Origin: Verrucomicrobiota bacterium
GTDB lineage: Bacteria; Verrucomicrobiota; Verrucomicrobiia; Opitutales; Opitutaceae
Reading direction: 5' to 3'
NCBI GenBank assembly: GCA_963205455.1
Contig: CAUJJL010000024.1
Coordinates: 1 to 43,820 of the forward strand
DNA: 43,820 nt
The notes below the pieces were generated by a model. The model ran no database searches. It was not told where the DNA came from and saw only the letters and a list, made by a program, of their open reading frames with translations. The position numbers and the translations under genes were made by a program. This document shows positions 16,575-23,735 of this stretch, piece by piece; positions within the stretch are counted from its first letter, which is position 1; each line of letters opens with the position of its first letter.

Positions 16575-17608
16575 GACGAACGTAGGTCCTTCGAAGTTGC
16601 GAGCGCGATGACTCGGCCTTCCGTACCAACGGCGCAGTAGAAATGGTAAACGATGCCCTCGTGCTTCAGGATCCAGGGTTTGTGGGCGTATTCGTTTTCG
16701 AAGGGCAGGGTTGGCGCGATGAGGTGGGGGCCGCTCCACTTGGTCCAATGAATAAGGTTCCGGGAACACGCAAAAGTGTCGAACGCTCCACGATCCCAGA
16801 ATGCGCCGAAATAGAACATGACCCAGAGGTCGCCGATGCGGGTGATCTGAGGATCACCGCTGATTGCCCAGGGCGCAGATCCTATGCTTGTGAGGATCGG
16901 GCCGTGTCCGAAGCGCTGCCAGGTGCGCATGTCGTGTGAGAGCGCGATGCCAATGGCCTCGATGCCGTAGGGCGCGGACTTGCCGTTGTAGTACATCACG
17001 AACGGCGCGCCCAAGGAACGGGATTCATCGCGGATGATGGCGCTCTTGTAGAGAGTGACGTGCTCAAAATTTCGCGTGTCGCTCTGGCCGGGAGCCAGTA
17101 CGGGATTTGAGTCGAGGCGCTCCCAAGGGCGCATGGCAACCGGGTCGTCGGTGTACGCCATGCCGATCGCGAGAGGATCAGGCTCGTAGCCCTTCTTTGC
17201 TCCACCGATATAGGGAAGCCAGTAGCGCCCCTCGTGCTTGCCAAGCTCATGTGAACCATTCCAACGCGTGTCGTAGAGCGAGATGCCTCCCGCTGCCTGC
17301 CAGGCGTCCCATCCTTCGCCGCGCAGGGGCAGCACGATGCCGAGTTTTTCCCAATGCAGCAGATCGTCGCTGCGGGCGAGGCACGTCTGGTAGCCGACCT
17401 CCGCCCTGCTGGAAATGTACACCATGTACCAGCGGTTTCCGTGTCGGAAAATATTTGGGCAGTCTACTATTTCGTCGGCTTCACCCCTGAGCACGATGCC
17501 GTACTTGTAGGGCGTCTTCACCTCCTCGTAAACGCGCGCCATGGCTTCAGGCTCAACGAGGGTCGGCTTGCCGGTTGGGAATGGGATGATGTCGGGACGG
17601 TTCGGCAT
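16571..17608 (-). CDS. GH43-like five-bladed propeller glycosidase
   Basis: The 345-residue protein, without signal peptide, shows the repeating strand pattern of five-bladed beta-propeller glycosidases of the GH43/GH117/GH130 group. [19 protein letters not shown] (D49 as a candidate catalytic acid) recurs in weaker form as [34 protein letters not shown] and YHFYCAVG. The second acid cannot be assigned by eye. It probably works in the cytoplasm on a short oligosaccharide delivered by the neighbouring transport system. GTG 17656 would give 16 more residues and sit 22 bases after the rhaT-like stop; ATG 17608 is kept because the conserved part starts later. The 3-prime end overlaps GH95 by four bases. 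Confidence 0.68.
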   Translation of the reverse strand: MPNRPDIIPFPTGKPTLVEPEAMARVYEEVKTPYKYGIVLRGEADEIVDCPNIFRHGNRWYMVYISSRAEVGYQTCLARSDDLLHWEKLGIVLPLRGEGWDAWQAAGGISLYDTRWNGSHELGKHEGRYWLPYIGGAKKGYEPDPLAIGMAYTDDPVAMRPWERLDSNPVLAPGQSDTRNFEHVTLYKSAIIRDESRSLGAPFVMYYNGKSAPYGIEAIGIALSHDMRTWQRFGHGPILTSIGSAPWAISGDPQITRIGDLWVMFYFGAFWDRGAFDTFACSRNLIHWTKWSGPHLIAPTLPFENEYAHKPWILKHEGIVYHFYCAVGTEGRVIALATSKDLRSS

Positions 17609-17678
17609 GATGCTTGTAAGGAAATCCACTGCGAAACAGACAACGGTTTCGCTCACACCCTGGAGTCAGTCAACCGGA

Positions 17679-18722
17679 CTACAAGGATGCGAGGTGGTTT
17701 CCGTAGCTGATGAGTCCCACGGCGCCAAGGAGCAATGCGATCGCCGCGAAGACGATGCGTCGGGTGGCTGGCTTGCAGGAACGCCATTCGCCGATGGCGA
17801 CGCCGAAGCCGTAGCTGAGCAGGATCAGAATGATCATGTGGATGGCCCAGCTTGAGAATTTCAGGCTGCCCATGCGCACGTGACCGAGTCCGTAGAAGAA
17901 GAATTGCAGGTACCAGAGCAGTCCCGTGAGCAGCGCGAGCGCGTAGTTGCGGGCGAGGCTTGCACCTCCGGCTGAGACGAACTCGCGGATCGAGCGGTCT
18001 CGGAGAATGAGATAGAGGCAGTAGACGAGCGTTGTCGTGAACGCGCCGGTGTTGGAGAAAAGATAGATGACGTTGCCCTGAAAATTTCCCGCGCCGTGTT
18101 TTGCCGCGACATCGGCTACGGGCTGCCCGGCGGCCAGCGAGAAACTGAAGACGGCTGACAGCATGCCAGCGAGCAGGGCGATGGGGAGGCCGACACGTTG
18201 ATTGAATCCGTTCGTTGCGCCGCCCGAGGCAAGTTCCCTCTCTTTGCGGAAACCGGCCGAGCCCGTGACCAGCATGGCTCCTCCGCCGAGCACGACACCG
18301 CCGACCACGTAGAGACCGGCAGTGCTTGCCAGTGTGGATCGGAGGGTTCCGGCGAGGAGAGGAGGCAGAAGCGTGCCGAGCACGCAGGAGACGCCGATGG
18401 CGATGGCGTAGGTGAGGGAGTAGCCGATGTAGCGAATGGCCACGCCAAACGCGATGCCGCCTACGCCGTAGAGCACGCCGAGAAGGTAGGATCGCAGCAT
18501 CGCATCGCCCGGTGCCTCATGCAGGACTGCGCCGAGTTCGGGAATGGTGAACCAGGCAAAGATCCACGGAAGCACCAGCCAGCAACCCGAGGCCTGTACA
18601 AGCCAGTAGGTCTGCCAGCGCCAGTTCCTGACATAGCGTTGAGGCGCATAACAGAGGGCGGCGGCTGAGGCGCCGACGGTGTGCAGCAGTGTTCCGAGCA
18701 GGGGGGTGGCTTCAGGGGACAT
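17679..18722 (-). CDS. rhaT: L-rhamnose:proton symporter, RhaT family
   Basis: The 347-residue integral membrane protein has about ten hydrophobic segments and the RhaT signature spread along its length. GCWLVLPWIFAWFTIPEL lies near residue 45, LYGVGGIAFGVAIRYIGYSL near 84, and SFSLAAGQPVAD and LLTGLLWYLQFFFYGLG come later. RhaT imports L-rhamnose with a proton, and relatives may carry L-fucose-like or other sugars. It lies 20 bases after the CoA-transferase gene and upstream of the GH43-like and GH95 genes. Transport, hydrolysis and mutarotation are therefore encoded in one transcript. This is the only transporter in the operon, which matters for the orphan solute-binding-like protein upstream. 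Confidence 0.88.
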   Translation of the reverse strand: MSPEATPLLGTLLHTVGASAAALCYAPQRYVRNWRWQTYWLVQASGCWLVLPWIFAWFTIPELGAVLHEAPGDAMLRSYLLGVLYGVGGIAFGVAIRYIGYSLTYAIAIGVSCVLGTLLPPLLAGTLRSTLASTAGLYVVGGVVLGGGAMLVTGSAGFRKERELASGGATNGFNQRVGLPIALLAGMLSAVFSFSLAAGQPVADVAAKHGAGNFQGNVIYLFSNTGAFTTTLVYCLYLILRDRSIREFVSAGGASLARNYALALLTGLLWYLQFFFYGLGHVRMGSLKFSSWAIHMIILILLSYGFGVAIGEWRSCKPATRRIVFAAIALLLGAVGLISYGNHLASL

Positions 18723-18742
18723 GGGAGGAGTGGTTGAGAGGG

Positions 18743-19891
18743 TCAGACACCGAGATTGAATTCAGACTGGATTTCCTGCGTGTGCTGTCCGACGCGAGGG
18801 GCACCGCGTTCCGATGTGTAGCGATGACGGTCGATCCGGATGGGACAGCGGGTGGTGCGCAATGCGGGGCCGTTGTCGCGCCGGACCGTCTGCACGAAGT
18901 CGAGTGCGGCAAACGCCTCGGTCTCCCAGAGGCCGGCCCAATCGAGCACCTCGGCGCACCAGTAGCCCGCGGGCTCGAGGCGTGCCAGCCAGTGACGGGT
19001 GGGCTGGGTCCTGATGTGTTGCGCGAGATGACGTTTGATTTCGTCGCGCTGGGTGAACCAGGACTGTGGGTCCGTGTATGCCGCCAGCGCGGGAAGTTCG
19101 AGCAGTTCGCCGAGGGTGATGACCGAACCCATGGCGAGCGCGAGGTGGCCGTCGGCGGTGGCGTAGATTCCGTAGGGCGCGCCGAGGTAGGCGTTCGCAT
19201 TGTTGATCGAACTGCGCTCGGGCGCCTTGCCGCCGTCATTGAGAAAGGTGGTGATCACCTCAAACTGCAGATCGAGTACAGATTCGAGCAGGCTTACCTC
19301 GACCAGCGCGCCGCGGCCGGTCGATCCACGCCGCACAAGCGCTGCGAGGATGCCCTGTACCAGATGGGCGCTGGCGGTGAGATCGGCAACCGACAGACCG
19401 AAGGGCATGGGCGGCTGATCCGCGTTTCCGTTCAACCAGGTCAGGCCCGAAAGGGATTGCGCGAGCAGATCCTGACCTGGCTTGTCGCGCCAGGGGCCTT
19501 CGGCGCCGTAGCCTGTGACGACCCCCGTGACGAGCCGCGGATTCAGTTTCTCGCATTCCGCAGGACCGAGCCCAAGGCGCTCCATTACGCCGGGTCGGAA
19601 ATTCTGGATGAGCACGTCTGCTTGCGCGACGAGCTGCCTCACCTTCACGAGATCCGCCGGATCCTTGAGGTCGGCGGCATAGCTCTGCTTGTTGCGATTG
19701 ATGGAGTGAAAGAGCGTGCTGTCGCCGTCGAGGGAAAGATTTGAGATGTAGAGGTGACGGCAGATGTCGCCGCTGCCGGGTCGCTCGATCTTGATGACGC
19801 GTGCACCGAGATCAGCGAGGCGGGTCGCCGCCCAGGGGCCTGCAAGAAACTGGGCGAAGTCGAGAACGAGAAGTCCTTCAAGCGGTCTCAT
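18743..19891 (-). CDS. CaiB/BaiF family CoA-transferase
   Basis: The 382-residue class III CoA-transferase begins with RPLEGLLVLDFAQFLAGPWAA. It carries the CoA-binding ARVIKIERPGSGD block (30-42), DVLIQNFRPGVMERLGLG (92-109), and D170 in GLSVADLTAS, the position of the catalytic Asp that forms the acyl anhydride. These enzymes move CoA between carboxylic acids. The start overlaps the upstream stop as ATGA. A CoA-transferase in a sugar operon is unusual. With the MaoC-like dehydratase across the divergent promoter, it suggests a route in which a sugar-derived acid is activated and dehydrated as a CoA thioester. The actual acyl substrate is unknown. Confidence 0.88.
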   Translation of the reverse strand: MRPLEGLLVLDFAQFLAGPWAATRLADLGARVIKIERPGSGDICRHLYISNLSLDGDSTLFHSINRNKQSYAADLKDPADLVKVRQLVAQADVLIQNFRPGVMERLGLGPAECEKLNPRLVTGVVTGYGAEGPWRDKPGQDLLAQSLSGLTWLNGNADQPPMPFGLSVADLTASAHLVQGILAALVRRGSTGRGALVEVSLLESVLDLQFEVITTFLNDGGKAPERSSINNANAYLGAPYGIYATADGHLALAMGSVITLGELLELPALAAYTDPQSWFTQRDEIKRHLAQHIRTQPTRHWLARLEPAGYWCAEVLDWAGLWETEAFAALDFVQTVRRDNGPALRTTRCPIRIDRHRYTSERGAPRVGQHTQEIQSEFNLGV

Positions 19892-21057
19892 GACGTGCGT
19901 GCGTGCTGGGAAAACGTGTGTCGGTGCAGGGCGTCCATCTGATCCAGCGCGGTCTCGTCATCCAATGTCCCGCGGAGCGCTGCGTGCACGATCGGGGACG
20001 CCGTGTCCTGAAAATGCTGATACCCGGCGTGACGTGGGCGAAGCCATGCTTGGTCCAGGACCGGTAGGGTGCGCAGGAAATAATCGCCGGTCGCCCGGTT
20101 GTTCTCAGGGTCGATCCATGCAAGCCGGTGACCGGGCTGTCCGCCGCTGGAAGTGTAGAGCGTGCGTTGGATTTCCGCGGATGCGGTGAAGCGCGCATAG
20201 TCGATTGCGGTCTGCTGGTTTGGGCGGACGGCAGAGACGGCGAGGCCCGTTCCTCCAAGAACCGTGGCGAGTGGGCGGGCGTCGAGCAGGGGCGGAGCGC
20301 CGAAGGTGAGCACGTGCGGCGAGAATCCGGGTCGGGCATAGTTCGAGTAGCCGTACGCGAGCGGGCAGTAGACGACGGTGCGATTCACGGCGGAGGCGAC
20401 GAGTTCGTGGGACGCGATCGGGTTGCGTTGCCAGATTCCGTGATCGCAGAGGGACAAGAGTTCGCGAAGCCTTGCCAGCGAATCGCGTCCCGCGGAGCGC
20501 TGCACGAGTTTGTCGGGCGATAAAAAGGGCGAGCCTCCCGCGGCGACTGCCATCGTGAAGAAATTCATCAGGCAGTTGATCGGGGCGGCCGGCACTTCGA
20601 CATGGCCACGACTGGCGAGAGCAAGGAGGTCTGTCCATGTCCGAGGTACCTCGAGGTGATGTGATGCCATCAGGTCCTCGCGCCAGAACGCGACCGGTGC
20701 CGCGGCATCGATGGCCAGCGCCCATTGATGACCGTCGTGGTGATAGCTGCGATGGGAGACACCGACGGAATTTGCCGCCTGGTCGGCGAGAAATTCCGGA
20801 GAGAGGTGGGTGTCGAGGGGGAGGATGATGCCGCGTCCGGCGACTGCGGGAATGCACGGATGATCGAGTACGACCAGGTCGAAGTCCTGGACGATTCGCT
20901 CGATGGGGTATTCCTCAAAGTCCTTGAGCGAGCGCACGGACCACTCGATGCGCACCTGCATATTTTCGAGAGAGTATTGCCGTGCGGTCGCCACAAGCGG
21001 TGCCAGGCCACGCGGATGATTCCACGTCATGCCGCGGAGTGTGATCGGATGAGGCAT
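19888..21057 (-). CDS. Solute-binding-protein-like, no signal peptide
   Basis: The 389-residue protein resembles type I (sugar) extracellular solute-binding proteins. It has the first strand and helix ITLRGMTWNHPRGLAPLVATA, FDLVVLDHPCIPAVAGRGIILPLD, and the middle block QWALAIDAAAPVAFWREDLM. It also has the C-terminal GGTGLAVSA, IDYARFTAS and SGGQPGHRLAW typical of that fold. The mature-like fold begins at residue 4, with no signal peptide or lipobox, and the window has no ABC permease or ATPase. It may therefore be cytoplasmic, acting as a binding or sensor protein rather than an importer subunit. It lies 15 bases after the oxidoreductase gene and is coupled by ATGA to the CoA-transferase. 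Its ligand is unknown. Confidence 0.75.
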   Translation of the reverse strand: MPHPITLRGMTWNHPRGLAPLVATARQYSLENMQVRIEWSVRSLKDFEEYPIERIVQDFDLVVLDHPCIPAVAGRGIILPLDTHLSPEFLADQAANSVGVSHRSYHHDGHQWALAIDAAAPVAFWREDLMASHHLEVPRTWTDLLALASRGHVEVPAAPINCLMNFFTMAVAAGGSPFLSPDKLVQRSAGRDSLARLRELLSLCDHGIWQRNPIASHELVASAVNRTVVYCPLAYGYSNYARPGFSPHVLTFGAPPLLDARPLATVLGGTGLAVSAVRPNQQTAIDYARFTASAEIQRTLYTSSGGQPGHRLAWIDPENNRATGDYFLRTLPVLDQAWLRPRHAGYQHFQDTASPIVHAALRGTLDDETALDQMDALHRHTFSQHARTS

Positions 21058-21072
21058 GATTGAGAGGTGTGT

Positions 21073-22152
21073 TCAGGGCGCGGGAATCGGCGTTGCCCCA
21101 TGCGCACTCGATTCGTAGGCTGCCTCGACCACGGCCATCGTGCGGATGGCGTCCTCGACGCGGGTGGGAAGGTTCGAGGTTCGGCCGCCGACGAACTGCT
21201 GCAAGGAGGCCATGGAACCCATAAAGGCATGGGGATACCAGTTTCCGCTGAGCGGCACGGATTCCCATGGGCCCGGTTGGCCGGACGGGTCAAGAGCGCA
21301 GAATTCGAGCGTGTCTGGCTCTCCCGTGGGATAGTCGAGCAGCAGCCCGAGCTTTGCCTTGAGCGCACCTCGGGTTCCTTCCCATTTGACGTAGCTCTCC
21401 TGGTGCTTCCGGCCGAAGGCGTGGCCGTGATTGGTGGTGATGTTTGCGCGGAGTGTGTCGCCGTAGTCGAATGCGATGTTGGTGCGCGTGGATGCCAGCC
21501 GCGCTGTACCCGGGTGGCGCACGGTCTTGGCATGCACACCCAGCGGTTCGCCGAGGAAGGATCGGACCAGGTCGACGTAGTGAATGCTATGATACAGAAT
21601 TTCGACGCGAGGGAGCGCTTCGAGAAAGGTCCACAGGTGCCACGGCATGAAAACCGTGACACGGACCTCCATGTCGTGCAGGTCGCCGATTGCACCGCGG
21701 ATGATGAGGTCGCGCGCGGCGGCAATGCAGGGAGCGAAGCGCAACTGGAAATTCACCGCGGCCGTGAAATGTTTGCGCTGGCAGAGTGCAAGCAGCGTGC
21801 GCGCCTGGGGAAGATCCTCACCGAATGGTTTCTGGATGAGCACCGGAGAGCCGCCAGGCAGGACCGGCAAAACTTCCGGCAGGGCTGAAGCTGGAACGGC
21901 CACATCGAACACGGCCCCGGCTGGAGCCGTGGCGACCGCGTCGGCCAGCGATGCCGCAGTGTGAGGGACGTTGAATTCGGCGGCGAGCCTGAGCGCCCGG
22001 GCGGGCTCGCGATCGCAGATGGTGTAGACCGGGAAACCCGCGAGTCGATAGGCGGGAAGATGGGCGTCGCGCACGATGCCTCCGGCTCCGATCATCACGA
22101 TGGGGCGGGTATCGGTCGGGCTCGGTGAAGGCGATGGGCGGGGTCGCTCCAT
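21073..22152 (-). CDS. Gfo/Idh/MocA-family NAD(P) oxidoreductase
   Basis: The 359-residue protein has an N-terminal Rossmann fold with MIGAGGIVRDAHLPAY (20-35) and the strand TICDREPARALRLA. LIQKPFGEDLP carries the family Lys (EKP is the usual form). The C-terminal half is the alpha/beta substrate domain with NFQLRFAPCI and YHSIHYVDLVRSFLG, which supplies the catalytic His/Lys region. Members oxidise or reduce sugars, inositols and sugar acids. As first gene of the minus-strand operon it faces iclR across 50 bases, so it is the likely first target of that regulator. An alternative start at residue 20 would remove the Pro/Ser-rich leader. Substrate is unassigned. Confidence 0.88.
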   Translation of the reverse strand: MERPRPSPSPSPTDTRPIVMIGAGGIVRDAHLPAYRLAGFPVYTICDREPARALRLAAEFNVPHTAASLADAVATAPAGAVFDVAVPASALPEVLPVLPGGSPVLIQKPFGEDLPQARTLLALCQRKHFTAAVNFQLRFAPCIAAARDLIIRGAIGDLHDMEVRVTVFMPWHLWTFLEALPRVEILYHSIHYVDLVRSFLGEPLGVHAKTVRHPGTARLASTRTNIAFDYGDTLRANITTNHGHAFGRKHQESYVKWEGTRGALKAKLGLLLDYPTGEPDTLEFCALDPSGQPGPWESVPLSGNWYPHAFMGSMASLQQFVGGRTSNLPTRVEDAIRTMAVVEAAYESSAHGATPIPAP

Positions 22153-22156
22153 TTTT

Positions 22157-22189
22157 TATTTGCGAAATACGATTTTATTAGCAAATACG
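22157..22189. promoter_or_regulatory. Candidate IclR operators in divergent promoter
   Basis: The 50-base gap between the oxidoreductase and iclR is AT-rich, unlike its surroundings. It contains TATTTGC (22157-22163) and GCAAATA (22181-22187) as an inverted repeat. The longer half-sites TTGCGAAATACG and TTAGCAAATACG lie 18 bases apart in direct orientation. Regulation of both divergent units by IclR is inferred. Confidence 0.5.
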
Positions 22190-22202
22190 TCGCAAGCTCA
22201 AA

Positions 22203-22976
22203 ATGCGCAAATCCCCGCAGTACCCTGTTCCGGCCCTCGAGAAGGGGCTTGATGTGCTCGAGACGCTCGCGGCAGTTTCGGTTCCGCAGTCGCTCGCCGA
22301 GCTTGCGATCAGGCTGAAGCGCAGCAGCAGCGAGCTTTTCCGGATGCTCAACTGTCTGGAGTCGCGCGGATACATCCTGCGCGACCGGGTATCGGGTCGC
22401 TACAGTCTGACGTTGAAGCTCTATTCACTCGCGCATGCGCATTCGGTGGAGGAGAAGTTGCTGCGCGCCGCCCGGGGGCCGATGCAGGACCTGACAGAGC
22501 GCCTGCGCGAGTCCTGTCACCTCAGCGTGCTGGACCGCGGATCGCTTCTGGTGCTTGCCCAGCAGGAAAGTCCGGAGCGGGTGCGTGTCTCCATTGAGGT
22601 GGGCGGCCAGTTCGATCCGGTGGAAACGGCGTCCGGCCGGCTGCTGCTGGCCCAACTCGGCGAGGGCGAGCGGGCGGAGGTCCTGCGCGCTTCGCCATCC
22701 GGGAAACGATTGTCGGGTAAATCGCTGGAAAGCTGGAACGCCGGGCTCGCGGAAATCCGTCGGCGGGGCTTTGTCTCCGCGGAGGGTGAAACGATCGAGG
22801 GAGTGCGCGACCTGGCCGTGCTTGTCGGCAATCCGGAAACCGGAATCCTTGCGGCCTTGGCCGTCACCCGGCTGCGTCGGCGCGGCCAGCGCGAACGTGA
22901 CGGTGCCTTGATTGCTGCAATGAAGATGACAGCCTCCGAAATCACTGGAACCTTGGGCCTCGCGGCCGCGGCATGA
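22203..22976 (+). CDS. IclR-family transcriptional regulator
   Basis: The 257-residue protein has an N-terminal winged helix ([26 protein letters not shown], then [22 protein letters not shown]) and a C-terminal effector domain. The effector domain contains [33 protein letters not shown] and [20 protein letters not shown], the usual IclR ligand-pocket blocks. It is divergent from the oxidoreductase operon and overlaps the MaoC gene downstream by ATGA. It probably senses an intermediate of this pathway and controls both directions. Start ATG 22203 has no clear Shine-Dalgarno sequence. Confidence 0.92.
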   Translation: MRKSPQYPVPALEKGLDVLETLAAVSVPQSLAELAIRLKRSSSELFRMLNCLESRGYILRDRVSGRYSLTLKLYSLAHAHSVEEKLLRAARGPMQDLTERLRESCHLSVLDRGSLLVLAQQESPERVRVSIEVGGQFDPVETASGRLLLAQLGEGERAEVLRASPSGKRLSGKSLESWNAGLAEIRRRGFVSAEGETIEGVRDLAVLVGNPETGILAALAVTRLRRRGQRERDGALIAAMKMTASEITGTLGLAAAA

Positions 22977-23419
22977 GCAGCATTCTCTACTTTGAAGACT
23001 ACCGGGTTGGGGAGGCACGCTCCTCCATCGGGCGCACCATCACCGAGGCGGACATCGTCCTGCATGCAGGGCAGACGGGCGACTTCTATCCGCACCATAT
23101 GGATGCGGAATGGTGCAAGACGCAGGATTTCAAGCAGCGCATCGCGCACGGAACGCTGATCTTCAGCATCGCTGTCGGTCAGACCGCAGGTGTGATCAAT
23201 CCCTTCGCGTTTTCCTACGGCTATGACCGGATTCGTTTCATCAAACCCGTGTTCATCGGCGATACGCTGACCTCGCGCTGCACGATCAAGGAGAAACGGG
23301 ATCATCCCAAGCGGGCTGACCATGGCATCGTCGTGGAACTCGTGGAGTCGCTGAACCAGCGCGGTGAAACCGTTATGGCGGCCGAGCATCTGCTGCTCGT
23401 CAAGCGTCGTCCGGCCTGA
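22973..23419 (+). CDS. MaoC-like (hot-dog) dehydratase
   Basis: The 148-residue single hot-dog protein has GDFYPHHMD with D37 and H42 in the D-x-[NY]-P-x-H hydratase signature. [17 protein letters not shown], the hot-dog helix, follows. Such enzymes add or remove water on CoA-bound acyl chains. It is translationally coupled to iclR and lies across the promoter from the CoA-transferase operon, so the two CoA-related enzymes probably share a pathway. The acyl substrate is unknown; a sugar-acid-derived thioester is my inference from the neighbours. Confidence 0.87.
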   Translation: MSSILYFEDYRVGEARSSIGRTITEADIVLHAGQTGDFYPHHMDAEWCKTQDFKQRIAHGTLIFSIAVGQTAGVINPFAFSYGYDRIRFIKPVFIGDTLTSRCTIKEKRDHPKRADHGIVVELVESLNQRGETVMAAEHLLLVKRRPA

Positions 23420-23735
23420 CGCCTGGCTGCGCCGCTGCGCGGTGGCATAGGACACCCCGCTGGCGTGTGTGCGCCGCCCAAGAGTCCGCGGGCACATCCG
23501 ATCTTAGGATCCCGCATATTTTTCGCGGCGGACCGGTAGCGGGGAATCGGGGACCCTGATAGCCTGTGCTCCGACACTCCGGTAATCGGCACACATTCCG
23601 GATGTCACCCGTCGGCACAGGCCTGCCTGCCGCTGGCGGATTCACTTCCTCAGGTTCATTCCTCCCCCGGTCACCTGATGGGGTCGGCCTCCTCAGTACA
23701 GACAACCGTTTCAACAAGATTCAGCGGCGACCTGG
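23420..23735. other. Intergenic region upstream of second receptor
   Basis: About 316 bases with no supported gene. A GC-rich stretch follows the MaoC stop. The only local structure I note is GGCGAC/GTCGCC (23726-23743), which overlaps the proposed receptor start. I recognise no riboswitch, and no clear promoter. Confidence 0.45.

Noticed and set aside
23420..23735. Possible riboswitch before the second TonB receptor
   Set aside because: I could find no cobalamin-box-like or other conserved core, only generic GC-rich pairing.
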